A stretch of 64,000 bases of DNA from JAXMAR01 sp046350295 (GTDB lineage Bacteria > Planctomycetota > Planctomycetia > Gemmatales > Gemmataceae): the NCBI GenBank assembly GCA_046350295.1, contig JAXMAR010000025.1, forward strand, positions 42,716 through 106,715, written 5' to 3'. Positions 56,702-64,000 of this stretch are shown here, one piece after another. Position 1 is the first letter of the stretch. Every line of letters starts with the position of its first letter. Position numbers and translations under genes: made by a program. The notes under the pieces were generated by a model, which ran no database searches, was not told the origin of the DNA, and saw only the letters and a program-made list of their open reading frames with translations.

Positions 56702-56725
56702 GAGGCGACGCTTGCGCGTCGCCTC
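56702..56725 (+). terminator. Hairpin between permease and peptidase genes
   Basis: Ten-base perfect stem GAGGCGACGC / GCGTCGCCTC with loop TTGC, 53 bases past the permease stop. No T-run follows, so termination is not certain. Confidence 0.45.
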
Positions 56726-56773
56726 TGGTATGCCCGCGCCCATACCATACCTACATATCACGGAGCCCCGCGC

Positions 56774-58531
56774 ATGAAACCCCTCGCCGCCTTCCTACTC
56801 CTCCTCCTTTCCACCCACCCCCTCGCCCAATCCGGACCCAAAGCCATGAGCGAGGACGACAAGCTTACCGCCTACTTTCAGCAAGAGCTCGAAATCGAGT
56901 TCAAGCATCGTCCGCTCGACGCCACCCGCCTCGGCGATCACCGCTTCGACGGCCTGCTCGACGACGTTTCCGCCGCCGCCCGCAAGGCCAACCTCGATCG
57001 CTGGAAGAAACGCCTTGAAGACATGCCTCGCCGCATCGACTTCAAGAAGCTGACGCGCCCCGGTCAGATCGACTTCGAGATCTGGCAGCACCAGCTCAAG
57101 CGTGATATCTGGCTCGCCGAGAATACCGACCCCTTCGCCGAGGACCCACGCGTCTACAACGACTACATCACCGAAAGCGTCTACCTCCTCTTCACCCAGT
57201 CCACGGCTCCCCCGGGCGACAACCTGCGCAACGCCCGCGAACGGATGAAGCAGATTCCGCGCATCCTCGCCGCCGCCAAGGAGAACCTCAAGAACCCGCC
57301 GCGCGTCATTGTCGAAACCGCCATCCGCCAGAACCGCGGCGCCATCTCCTTCTACGAAGCCGGCGTCTTCGAGCTCGCCGGCGAAACCCCGGCGCTCAGC
57401 TTGCTGCGTGATGAAGCGAAGCAGGCCGTCGTCGCGCTCAAGGAGTATCAGCAGTTCCTCGAAAAGGACCTGCTGCCGCGGGCCAAGGGGGAGTGGCGCA
57501 TCGGCAAGGACAAGTTCGCCAAGAAGCTCGAGCTGGAGCTGGACGCCGGCGTCTCCGCCGCGGAGGTCCTCAAGGAAGCCGAGGAGGAAGCGCAGCGCGT
57601 CGTCAACGAAATGTACGTGATCGCCCGCCAGCTCTGGGCCGAGCGCTTCCCGGGCAAGACGCTGCCGCCGGACACCGAAGCGGGCCGCCGCGACACGATC
57701 CGCAAGGTCATGGACAGCGTCAGCAACGAGCACGGCAAGGCGGAGGACCTCGTCAAGGACGCCCGCCGCACGGCCGAGGAAATCAAAGCGTTCATCAAGG
57801 AACGCGACATCCTCAAGCTCCCCGACCCCGACCGCTGCCAGATCATCGAGATGCCCGAGTTCCAGCGTGGCAACTCGATCGCCTACCTCAACCCCGCCCC
57901 GCCGCTCGACCCCAAGGCGAAGAGCTACTACGCCATCAGCCCGCCGCCGCGCGACTGGAACGCCAAGCGCGTGACCAGCTACATGCAGGAATACAACAAG
58001 CACATGTTGCACATCCTGACGATCCACGAGGCCTACCCCGGCCACTACGTGCAGCTCGAATACTCCAACCGCAATCCCTCCGTCATCCGCCGCGTCCTCT
58101 CCTCCGGCGTCTTCGCCGAAGGCTGGGCCGTCTACACCGAAAAGGTGATGCTCGACGAGGGCTACGGCAAAGGCAATCTTGCCCTGCGTCTGTGTCAATT
58201 GAAGTGGTACCTGCGCACCGTCTGCAACGCCATCCTCGATTACAAGATGCACTGCGCAGGGATGACCGATGAAGAAGCCCTCCGCTTCCTCATCGAGATC
58301 GCGTTTCAATCTGAGGGCGAAGCGATCCTCAAGATCATCCGCGCCAAGCAAAGCTCCTGCCAGCTCTCCACCTACTTCGTCGGCCGCATGGCCTTCGCGC
58401 GGCTACGGCGCCGCGTGCAGACCGAACGCGGGGACGAGTTCAACCTGGGTCGTTTTCACGAGGCGTGTCTGGCCCACGGGACGCTTCCGGTGAAGTATTT
58501 GCCGGAGCTGGTGGGTGGTCGGAAACGTTGA
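56774..58531 (+). CDS. DUF885-family metallopeptidase-like exported protein
   Basis: 585 residues from ATG 56774, with GGAG upstream. The signal peptide is about residues 1-18. The protein is mostly alpha-helical, with the conserved HEAYPGH zinc motif near residue 417 and the following GVFAEGWAVYTEKVMLDEGYG, in which the glutamate of EGW is the probable third ligand. DUF885 proteins are usually annotated as carboxypeptidase-like zinc hydrolases; the substrate is unknown. Confidence 0.87.
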   Translation: MKPLAAFLLLLLSTHPLAQSGPKAMSEDDKLTAYFQQELEIEFKHRPLDATRLGDHRFDGLLDDVSAAARKANLDRWKKRLEDMPRRIDFKKLTRPGQIDFEIWQHQLKRDIWLAENTDPFAEDPRVYNDYITESVYLLFTQSTAPPGDNLRNARERMKQIPRILAAAKENLKNPPRVIVETAIRQNRGAISFYEAGVFELAGETPALSLLRDEAKQAVVALKEYQQFLEKDLLPRAKGEWRIGKDKFAKKLELELDAGVSAAEVLKEAEEEAQRVVNEMYVIARQLWAERFPGKTLPPDTEAGRRDTIRKVMDSVSNEHGKAEDLVKDARRTAEEIKAFIKERDILKLPDPDRCQIIEMPEFQRGNSIAYLNPAPPLDPKAKSYYAISPPPRDWNAKRVTSYMQEYNKHMLHILTIHEAYPGHYVQLEYSNRNPSVIRRVLSSGVFAEGWAVYTEKVMLDEGYGKGNLALRLCQLKWYLRTVCNAILDYKMHCAGMTDEEALRFLIEIAFQSEGEAILKIIRAKQSSCQLSTYFVGRMAFARLRRRVQTERGDEFNLGRFHEACLAHGTLPVKYLPELVGGRKR

Positions 58532-58587
58532 ATGCCGTGTCGCGACAGAGGAGGGGCCGTGCCGCGGTCAGTGACGAGGAGTTCGCC

Positions 58588-58618
58588 GACTTGAGGCGCC
58601 ATTTTGGCGCCTCAAGTC
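58588..58618. repeat. Perfect 14-bp-stem hairpin (GACTTGAGGCGCCA)
   Basis: Stem 58588-58601 / 58605-58618 with a TTT loop, between the peptidase and permease genes. Another gene-border palindrome; could act as an mRNA-stability or termination hairpin. Confidence 0.55.
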
Positions 58619-58691
58619 AATGGGGAGGCCGGCGCTACGCGCCGTACGCCTTCGCCCTGTCACTCTGTTTATCGCGCCACTTCAACACCTG

Positions 58692-60389
58692 ATGAACTAC
58701 ACACTGCTTTTCCAACGCCTCCGTCTCTCCCTCTTCCGCAACACGCTGCGCGTGTTGATGGAGCGCTCGGGCATCCGCGTCGCCACCATCGTCGTCTGCT
58801 CCCTCCTCATCTGGGGCACGCTCTTCTTTCTGAGCTGGCAGGGCTTCCATGAGCTGGACACGCGTTTTCGTCTTCCCGTTACCGGGCAGCTGATGACGCC
58901 CCTTTTCTACCTCATGTTTTTCGCTCTCACGATCCTTCTGCTGTTCTCCACGGGCATCATCCTTTACGGCAGCCTCTTCCAGACGCCCGAAAGCGCCTTC
59001 CTGCTCAGTTCCCCGGTCCCGGCCGATCATGTTTTCCGCTACAAGTTCCAGGGCGCCGTCGCCTTCAGCAGCTGGGCCTTCGTCCTCATGGGCAGCCCGA
59101 TCCTCCTGGCCTACGGCCTCGAAGTCGGGGCGCCCTGGCACTTTTACCTCGCCGTCCCGTTGTTCTTTCTCGGCTTCATCCTTGTCCCCGGCTGCCTCGG
59201 CGCCCTCATCATCCTCCTGCTCGTGAACTTCCTTCCCAATCGCAAGAAGCAGGCGCTCTGGCTCGTCCTTGGCGTCTCCGCCGGCGTGCTCGGCCTCCTC
59301 GCCTGGTGGGTCATCAGCGCCGCCGCCGGCTTCACCGTCGGCTCGCGCGACTGGTTCGAGGGCATCATGAGCGAGCTATCGCTCCTGGGCGCCGCCATGC
59401 TCCCCATCCACTGGATCTCCCTCGGCCTCAAGACCGCCGCCACGGATCACCGCCTCGACTCCCTCTATTACCTGCTTCTCCTCTGGAGCAACGGCCTGCT
59501 CCTCTGGCTCGGCACGCTCTGGGCCGCGCGCCGCCTCTATCGCCGCGGCTACAACCGCGTCGCCACCGGCGGCGACCTGCGGCGCCGCTTCGGCGGCCAC
59601 TGGCTCGACCGCGGCCTCGAGCGCCTGCTCTTCTTCATCGATCCGCAGACACGCCTCCTCATCGTCAAGGACTTCCGCACCTTCCGCCGCGACCCGGCCC
59701 AGTGGTTCCAGGTCGCCATCTTCCTTGGCCTCGTCACCCTCTATTTCTCCAACGTCCGCCGCTTCTACCGCAGCGACATCCCCACCGGCTTTCAGAACGG
59801 CATCAGTTTCCTCACGCTCCTCGCCACCGCCTTCCTCACCTGCGCCTACACGGGCCGCTTCATCTTCCCGATGCTCAGCCTCGAAGGCCGCAAGTTTTGG
59901 ATCCTTGGCCTGTTGCCCCTCAACCGCGACCGCCTCCTCTGGGGCAAGTTCGGCTTCTCCGCGACCTGGTGCGTGCTGACGTCGGAGTTCGTCGTGATCC
60001 TCACCGACGTGATGCTGCAGATGCCCTGGCTCATTGCCGTCATCCACATCTTGACGGCCCTGGTGCTGGCCCTGGGCCTGAGCGGCCTGAGCGTCGGTCT
60101 GGGGGCCTGCCTGCCAAACTTCCGCGAGACCGATCCCTCCAAGATCGCGGTCGGCTTCGGCGGCACGCTCAATCTCGTCGCCGGACTCCTCTTCCTGCTC
60201 GCCGTGGTCGGGCTGACGGCGGGACCGTTTCATGTCGCGCTTGCCTGGGAGCCGGAGCGCCTCGGTGGTCCGTTGCAGGCGCCCTGGTGGACCTGGGCCG
60301 CGGCGGCGCTGGGCCTGGCGATCGGCGGGGCGGGGACATGGCTGCCGATGCGCGCCGGCATGCGCAATCTGCGGCGGATGGAGTTTTGA
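58692..60389 (+). CDS. Large multi-pass ABC exporter permease-like protein
   Basis: 565 residues from ATG 58692 (MNYTLLFQRLRLSLFRNTLRVL); the longer frame adds an arginine/proline-rich stretch without similarity. About 12 membrane helices in two halves separated by a soluble segment (RRLYRRGYNRVATGGDLRRRFGG, then LLIVKDFRTFRRDPAQWFQ). This layout resembles ABC-2-like permeases for antibiotic or lipid export. No ATPase gene is next to it. Confidence 0.75.
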   Translation: MNYTLLFQRLRLSLFRNTLRVLMERSGIRVATIVVCSLLIWGTLFFLSWQGFHELDTRFRLPVTGQLMTPLFYLMFFALTILLLFSTGIILYGSLFQTPESAFLLSSPVPADHVFRYKFQGAVAFSSWAFVLMGSPILLAYGLEVGAPWHFYLAVPLFFLGFILVPGCLGALIILLLVNFLPNRKKQALWLVLGVSAGVLGLLAWWVISAAAGFTVGSRDWFEGIMSELSLLGAAMLPIHWISLGLKTAATDHRLDSLYYLLLLWSNGLLLWLGTLWAARRLYRRGYNRVATGGDLRRRFGGHWLDRGLERLLFFIDPQTRLLIVKDFRTFRRDPAQWFQVAIFLGLVTLYFSNVRRFYRSDIPTGFQNGISFLTLLATAFLTCAYTGRFIFPMLSLEGRKFWILGLLPLNRDRLLWGKFGFSATWCVLTSEFVVILTDVMLQMPWLIAVIHILTALVLALGLSGLSVGLGACLPNFRETDPSKIAVGFGGTLNLVAGLLFLLAVVGLTAGPFHVALAWEPERLGGPLQAPWWTWAAAALGLAIGGAGTWLPMRAGMRNLRRMEF

Positions 60390-60465
60390 AACCCTCCGGA
60401 CGCGCGTTCGCGTCGCCGGGATCGCCCGTGTACCCGGTCGTCCCGGAGGCGGAAAAAAAACATTC

Positions 60466-60493
60466 TTGACAGCGACCGGGAATGAGCTAGGTT
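60466..60493 (+). promoter_or_regulatory. Sigma-70-type promoter of the riboswitch-pilin unit
   Basis: TTGACA, 16 bases, TAGGTT, preceded by an A-run. It would start transcription about 50 bases before the riboswitch. Confidence 0.6.
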
Positions 60494-60550
60494 TTGGCGC
60501 CCTCTCTTGCAGTTCCCCACTTGGCGCCACACGGCATGCTGCCGCGGGTT

Positions 60551-60628
60551 CCACGACAAAGGCAAACCATTCGCAAGAATGGGACGCAAAGCCTTGGATC
60601 CCTCTGGGACAGCCGGGCTACCGAAGGA
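60551..60628 (+). ncRNA. Cyclic di-GMP-I (GEMM) riboswitch
   Basis: The conserved core is present: AAAGGCAAACC, then a CCATTC-GCAA-GAATGG hairpin with a GNRA tetraloop, then GGGACGCAAAGCC (60581-60593), a second helix, and GACAGCCGGGCTACCG (60608-60623), the receptor-bearing strand. Order and spacing match the GEMM-I consensus. It lies about 120 bases before the Flp pilin start, so c-di-GMP should control pilin expression. Confidence 0.88.
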
Positions 60629-60665
60629 AGTGGTCCCCCGTCACACCGCAGGCCGTGTCAGCCTC

Positions 60666-60688
60666 CCGCGCGAAGCGTTTTCGCGCGG
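60666..60688 (+). promoter_or_regulatory. Possible expression-platform hairpin downstream of the riboswitch
   Basis: Nine-base stem CCGCGCGAA / TTCGCGCGG with loop GCGTT, between the aptamer and the pilin gene. No T-run follows, so translational or Rho-dependent control would be more likely than intrinsic termination. Confidence 0.35.
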
Positions 60689-60749
60689 CCACGACCGCGC
60701 CGTTCCGAAGCGTTGTCGAGGATCTCTACTCTTGGACCGGAGTCAGAAC

Positions 60750-60938
60750 ATGTTTCAGGGAATCGTGCAGGCGACCAAGCGTTTTCTCCAGGCCGAAGAT
60801 GGCCCGACCGCGGTCGAGTACGCCGTGATGTTGGCGCTCATCATCGTGGTGTGCATCACCGCCATCACCGCCCTCGGCACCAACGCCAACGCCACCTTCC
60901 ACACCGGTGGCACCGCCATCGGCTCCACGTCTTCGTGA
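60750..60938 (+). CDS. flp: Flp-type (type IVb / Tad) pilin subunit
   Basis: 62 residues from ATG 60750, with GGAG 8 bases upstream; the longer frame runs through the riboswitch and is noise. KRFLQAEDGPTAVEYAVMLALIIVVCITAI is the classic Flp leader and hydrophobic core: cleavage after G, with E and Y at +5 and +6 of the mature chain (PTAVEY). Secreted as the main subunit of thin adhesive Tad pili. No Tad assembly genes are nearby. Control by c-di-GMP fits a role in surface attachment. Confidence 0.9.
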   Translation: MFQGIVQATKRFLQAEDGPTAVEYAVMLALIIVVCITAITALGTNANATFHTGGTAIGSTSS

Positions 60939-61046
60939 GCCGGCCTTCGCTCATTGCTCGCGCCGCTCTGTCGCGCTCGAACCCGCCCCGAAGTCGTGGG
61001 ACTTTGGCTGGGCCGACGCCGGCAGCGCGGCGCCGGCTTTTTGCCG

Positions 61047-62165
61047 CTACACCGTCAGCCGCCGATCGCGTCCGACGATCGCCCATTTCTCGCGCACTTT
61101 TCCTCCCTCCACCACATACGCTTCTTGATGCAGCGCCACCGTCGGGCAGATGTGCGTCGGTATCGCGTAAGCGACGTCTCCCGGTTGCCAGCGCTCCGCC
61201 TCCGGCGTCTCGATGACGAAATGCTCCTCGTTCTGCAGCACCGGCTCATAACGCTCGACGTTTAATAGCAGGGAGCGCTTGCCCGCCGGCGGATCGCTCG
61301 CCACCGCCTTGTAGCCCAGGTCGAACGTCACCCGCGTCGGCGTCGGCCGGCTGATAACGCGCGTGAGCAGGAGCGCCGCCGGAACGAACTCCGCCATGTC
61401 GCGGAAGCGCGAGCCGTAACCGTCGTCGTGCAGGACGCAGGTGCCGGGGGAGCATTCCAGTCCGGGCAGATCGAGCCGGGCGTAGGCGGGGAACGTCGGC
61501 GTCCCCCCCACGATCACGCGCGGCACGGCGACGCCCTCCTTCTCCAGTGCCTGTCGCAGCGCCAGCACCGGCTCGAGCAGGCTGTTCACCGCTCGCGTTC
61601 GATCCTCGATCGACTCCTGATGATTGTGCCCGTCGTAGACGTGCAGCCCCTCGGCCGTCAGCCCTGGCAGCGTCGCCAGCTTGCGATATAGCCGCGCGGC
61701 GTCCGGCCCGGCCGCGATGCCGGTGCGATGCTGGCCCACGTCCAGATCGAGATACACGCCGACGTTCCCCCCGGCTTTCGCCACCAACGCCGACAACTTC
61801 TCCAGCGGGGCAGGGTGGTCCCCCAGGATCGACAGCTTGCACGCTGGATATTTTTTGAGAAATGCGACGACCCGCTCGCAATTCGGCCCGACCATCGGAT
61901 ACGAAAGCAGGGCGTCGCGCACGCCGCACAGCGCCAGCATCTCCGCCTCCGCGACCGTGGCGCACTTGAACTTCGTGATCCCCGCCGCCTGCTCCAGGCG
62001 CACGACCTGCGGGCACTTGTGCGTCTTGACGTGCGGCCGCAGTCGCTCCGCGGAGCCGACCCGGCGCAGCATCGCCTGAATGTTGGCGGCGATCAAATCC
62101 TTGAAGAAGAGCAGGCCGGGACTGAAGACGTCGTCCGGATTGTCCAGTCGATAGGCGGGGTTCAT
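61047..62165 (-). CDS. D-threonine aldolase / D-serine dehydratase-like PLP enzyme
   Basis: 372 residues from ATG 62165. Alanine-racemase-type barrel with the PLP lysine in LRPHVKTHKCPQVVRLE, then FKCATVAEAEMLA, VYLDLDVGQHRTGI and VIVGGTPTFPAYA. The C-terminal D-serine-dehydratase-like domain has HDDGYGSRFRDM, LGYKAVASDPP, EEHFVIETPEAERWQPGD and a metal-binding PTHICPTVALH. It likely cleaves or dehydrates a D-3-hydroxy amino acid, for example D-threonine to glycine and acetaldehyde. Confidence 0.87.
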   Translation of the reverse strand: MNPAYRLDNPDDVFSPGLLFFKDLIAANIQAMLRRVGSAERLRPHVKTHKCPQVVRLEQAAGITKFKCATVAEAEMLALCGVRDALLSYPMVGPNCERVVAFLKKYPACKLSILGDHPAPLEKLSALVAKAGGNVGVYLDLDVGQHRTGIAAGPDAARLYRKLATLPGLTAEGLHVYDGHNHQESIEDRTRAVNSLLEPVLALRQALEKEGVAVPRVIVGGTPTFPAYARLDLPGLECSPGTCVLHDDGYGSRFRDMAEFVPAALLLTRVISRPTPTRVTFDLGYKAVASDPPAGKRSLLLNVERYEPVLQNEEHFVIETPEAERWQPGDVAYAIPTHICPTVALHQEAYVVEGGKVREKWAIVGRDRRLTV

Positions 62166-62506
62166 CGGCGGCCCTCGTTATGAAAAGGCACAGACAGACA
62201 TCCTAGGTCGCGCGCGTTCCGGCCGCCAGAGCGGGGGAGTTGCGGCGGGACCGCGTTGGCGTCGGCGAACTCCGTCGCAGGGGTTCCGCCAGGCTCGCGT
62301 AGATGAAAAGAAACACAGCCTAGAAAAATTAAAACAGACACATAATAAGGCTACGTATAGGGTGATTGAAGCGCATAAAAATGAATAGTCACTAATTTTT
62401 GTATTGACAGTCGCCTTTTTTTGATTAGTTTCAGGTTTACTCCTTAACAAGTGATCCCTGGTAACGGCTCTACGACTCGCGTTCTACGTCTTCTTCGGAG
62501 GCCACC
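62166..62506. other. AT-rich promoter region of the DUF1559 gene
   Basis: 341 bases, the middle 120 of which are far more A/T-rich than anything else in the window. It contains a TTGACA element (62404) and no supported ORF. Confidence 0.5.
62404..62431 (+). promoter_or_regulatory. Sigma-70-type promoter of the DUF1559 gene
   Basis: TTGACA, 16 bases including a T-run, TAGTTT, in an AT-rich island 76 bases before the ATG. The same -35 and spacing as the pilin promoter at 60466. Confidence 0.5.
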
Positions 62507-63490
62507 ATGAGACAGTCCCGCTCGCCTCGATCCGCCTTCACGTTGATCGAGCTCCTGGTCGTCATCGCGATCATCGCCATCCTCATCGCCCTTCTGGTCC
62601 CCGCTGTACAAAAGGTCCGTGAAGCGGCGGCCCGCGTGCAATGCCAGAATAACTTGAAGCAGATCGGCCTCGCCCTCCACGGCTTCCACGACGTCTACAA
62701 GCACTTCCCCGTCGGCGAGCATGACGACGACAATCGCAGCTACTGCTGGCGCACCTGGATTCTGCCCTACATCGAGCAGCAGCCCCTCTATCAGCAGATG
62801 CTTCGAGCAGGTTTGTGGGCGCCGCCGAGCATGGGAGGCGGACGCAATAACCTGAATGTTGATACCAATTCGAGCCGCTCGGAAATCGGCGCCGGCTTCG
62901 GCACGCTGACGACCCTCTGCCGCACGGCGATCCCGCTCTACGTGTGCCCTTCGGACATTCTCCCTGATTCGGACAACGACCGTTTCCCCAAAGCGAATTA
63001 CTGCGGCAATGTCGGGACTAGGGTTGGCAGCCTCACGACCTGCGGCGCCAGCAACGCCCGCGGCAATCTCCAAACCGGGGTCCTCCTTTTCGCCAATGAC
63101 AATAACAGCACGTGGGTGACGAACATGGCGAGCATGACCGACGGCACAAGCAACACGATTTTCGTGGGCGAGGTGACCGTTTCCGCGGGGTTGAGCGTCG
63201 CTGCGACCAGTTCGCGCATCTTCCCCATCTGGCCGGGCGGCAACAACAATGGCACGTGCAACGGCATTCAGGGCGCCGGCGCCGTCTTCCGCTTTGTCGA
63301 CACCGTCAATTTCATCAATCTGCGCACGGGCGCCAACTCCGACATGAGCTTCGGCAGCCAGCACACCGGCGGCGCCAATTTCCTCTTCGGCGACGGCGGC
63401 GTGCGCTTTCTACCGGACAACATCAGCCCCACCGTCTATCGCGCCCTGGGCACGCGCGCTTCGGGCGAGGCGGTTTCGAACAACTTCTAG
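62507..63490 (+). CDS. DUF1559 protein with type II pseudopilin N-terminus
   Basis: 327 residues from ATG 62507, with GGAGG upstream. The prepilin leader SAFTLIELLVVIAIIAILIALLVPAVQKVREAAARVQCQNNLKQIGLALHGFHD has the N-methylation/cleavage motif with Ala rather than Gly at -1. The DUF1559 domain and the C-terminal H-G-G motif (SFGSQHTGGANFLFGDGGVRFL) complete the family. Hundreds of copies per genome are typical in planctomycetes. Membrane-anchored; role unknown, likely pseudopilin-like. Confidence 0.93.
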   Translation: MRQSRSPRSAFTLIELLVVIAIIAILIALLVPAVQKVREAAARVQCQNNLKQIGLALHGFHDVYKHFPVGEHDDDNRSYCWRTWILPYIEQQPLYQQMLRAGLWAPPSMGGGRNNLNVDTNSSRSEIGAGFGTLTTLCRTAIPLYVCPSDILPDSDNDRFPKANYCGNVGTRVGSLTTCGASNARGNLQTGVLLFANDNNSTWVTNMASMTDGTSNTIFVGEVTVSAGLSVAATSSRIFPIWPGGNNNGTCNGIQGAGAVFRFVDTVNFINLRTGANSDMSFGSQHTGGANFLFGDGGVRFLPDNISPTVYRALGTRASGEAVSNNF

Positions 63491-63499
63491 GAGGGGCCC

Positions 63500-63907
63500 A
63501 TGTCCAACCCCCTGTCCTTCTGGGCCGTCGCCTGTCTGGGTTGTCTGGCCGCGGCCGGCTGCGGTTCCCGAGGCGTCTCGATGACCGGCAAGGTGACCTA
63601 CAAGGGTGATCCGGTCACGGGTGGATTCTTGACCTTCGCTCCGCAGGACGTCAGCGACAAGGGAACTGCGGCCGGCGCTCCTGTCAGCGTTGCAATCCAC
63701 GACGACGGCAGCTTCACCGCCTCGCCTGCGGTCTCTCACTGCCGCGTGTATTACTCCCCCCCGGTGGCGGAGGTAACGAAAGAACTCAAGCCGGGGGAGG
63801 GGCCGCCCGCCTCCCCCTACGATGGCCTCGTGCCGAAGCCGGACGAGGTCGACATTAAGGCGGGCAGCAACACCCTTGACGTGGAGTTGATCCGCCCGGG
63901 CAAATGA
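63500..63907 (+). CDS. Small lipoprotein following the DUF1559 gene
   Basis: 135 residues from ATG 63500, with GGAGGGG upstream, 9 bases after the DUF1559 stop. The lipobox is CLAAAGCGS, with Cys at about residue 21. The mature part begins VSMTGKVTYKGDPVTGGFLTFAP, the transthyretin-like/carboxypeptidase-regulatory beta-sandwich seen in planctomycete lipoproteins encoded directly behind DUF1559 genes. Probably partners that protein at the envelope. Confidence 0.85.
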   Translation: MSNPLSFWAVACLGCLAAAGCGSRGVSMTGKVTYKGDPVTGGFLTFAPQDVSDKGTAAGAPVSVAIHDDGSFTASPAVSHCRVYYSPPVAEVTKELKPGEGPPASPYDGLVPKPDEVDIKAGSNTLDVELIRPGK

Positions 63908-64000
63908 CGCCCGTCAATCCAAGCTGGGAGGGCGCCGCTGCGACTTTGTCTCGGCACGCCTTTCTTTGTTCGCTAGCCGCCGCCGCTGCGCCCCTCGCGT

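Larger units (their letters stand above)
60390..60749 (+). other. Leader region of the Flp pilin gene
   Basis: 360 bases without a protein gene. In order: a GC-rich stretch, an A-run with a promoter (60466-60493), the c-di-GMP-I riboswitch (60551-60628), a possible expression-platform hairpin CCGCGCGAA/TTCGCGCGG at 60666-60688, and the pilin ribosome site. Confidence 0.7.

Noticed and set aside
60507..60749. N-terminal extension of the Flp pilin
   Set aside because: This stretch is the c-di-GMP riboswitch leader; the ATG at 60750 has its own ribosome site and gives a normal-size Flp prepilin.

Overview
The window is GC-rich bacterial chromosome and reads as a planctomycete of the Gemmataceae type. 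The evidence is the gene families: a DUF1559 prepilin-like protein followed by a small lipoprotein, an ECF sigma factor fused to a membrane-anchored C-terminal region, an ECF sigma/TPR serine-threonine kinase pair, zinc-ribbon membrane proteins, an exported protein with an N-terminal LEDRTVP motif, signal-peptide beta-propellers, and abundant dispersed intergenic palindromes. No rRNA, CRISPR array, prophage or transposase gene was recognised. This assignment is inference from gene content.

Layout. 1-5.6 kb: 3' part of a large Lys/Glu-rich membrane TPR protein, then a divergent HlyD/ABC-ATPase pair. 5.9-9.4 kb: a pyruvate carboxylase gene recognisable end to end but broken by many indels. 9.5-18.8 kb: membrane-anchored ECF sigma factor, a methyltransferase, an exported protein with seven tandem vWA domains, a three-unit 91-bp repeat array and a PQQ-type propeller. 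18.9-26.3 kb: ECF sigma factor and TPR kinase overlapping by ATGA, then a 1109-residue exported LamG/Calx-beta/propeller protein. The sigma gene and the exported-protein gene share an identical upstream bipartite motif (CGGTCACAC-N13-GCAGG). 27.8-42.7 kb: twelve co-oriented genes for a surface glycan (sugar dehydrogenase, acetyltransferase-aminotransferase fusion, two epimerases, second aminotransferase, double flavin-reductase-like protein, sulfotransferase, two GT2 enzymes, deacetylase, methyltransferase, multi-pass membrane protein).

42.8-50.4 kb: ceramidase-like protein, a toxin-antitoxin pair whose PIN toxin is broken by a 25-bp tandem duplication, a NagB-LmbE fusion lacking one deaminase catalytic residue, zinc-ribbon membrane proteins (one clearly frameshifted), a tRNA with anticodon UAU, and two small hypothetical genes. 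50.4-60.4 kb: tyrA and a PurS-PurL fusion gene (overlapping), two hypothetical or zinc-ribbon genes, an ABC-2 permease, a DUF885 peptidase and a second large permease. 60.4-64 kb: a c-di-GMP-I (GEMM) riboswitch ahead of a tiny Flp-type pilin gene, a D-threonine-aldolase-like PLP enzyme, and the DUF1559/lipoprotein pair.

The points most worth following are the riboswitch-Flp pilin unit, the motif tying a sigma/kinase pair to an exported adhesin-like protein, the glycan locus, and several distinct families of palindromic elements, one of which also appears inside a coding sequence. Frameshifts concentrate in a few genes (pyruvate carboxylase, zinc-ribbon genes, second aminotransferase), so local sequence error must be excluded before calling them decay.
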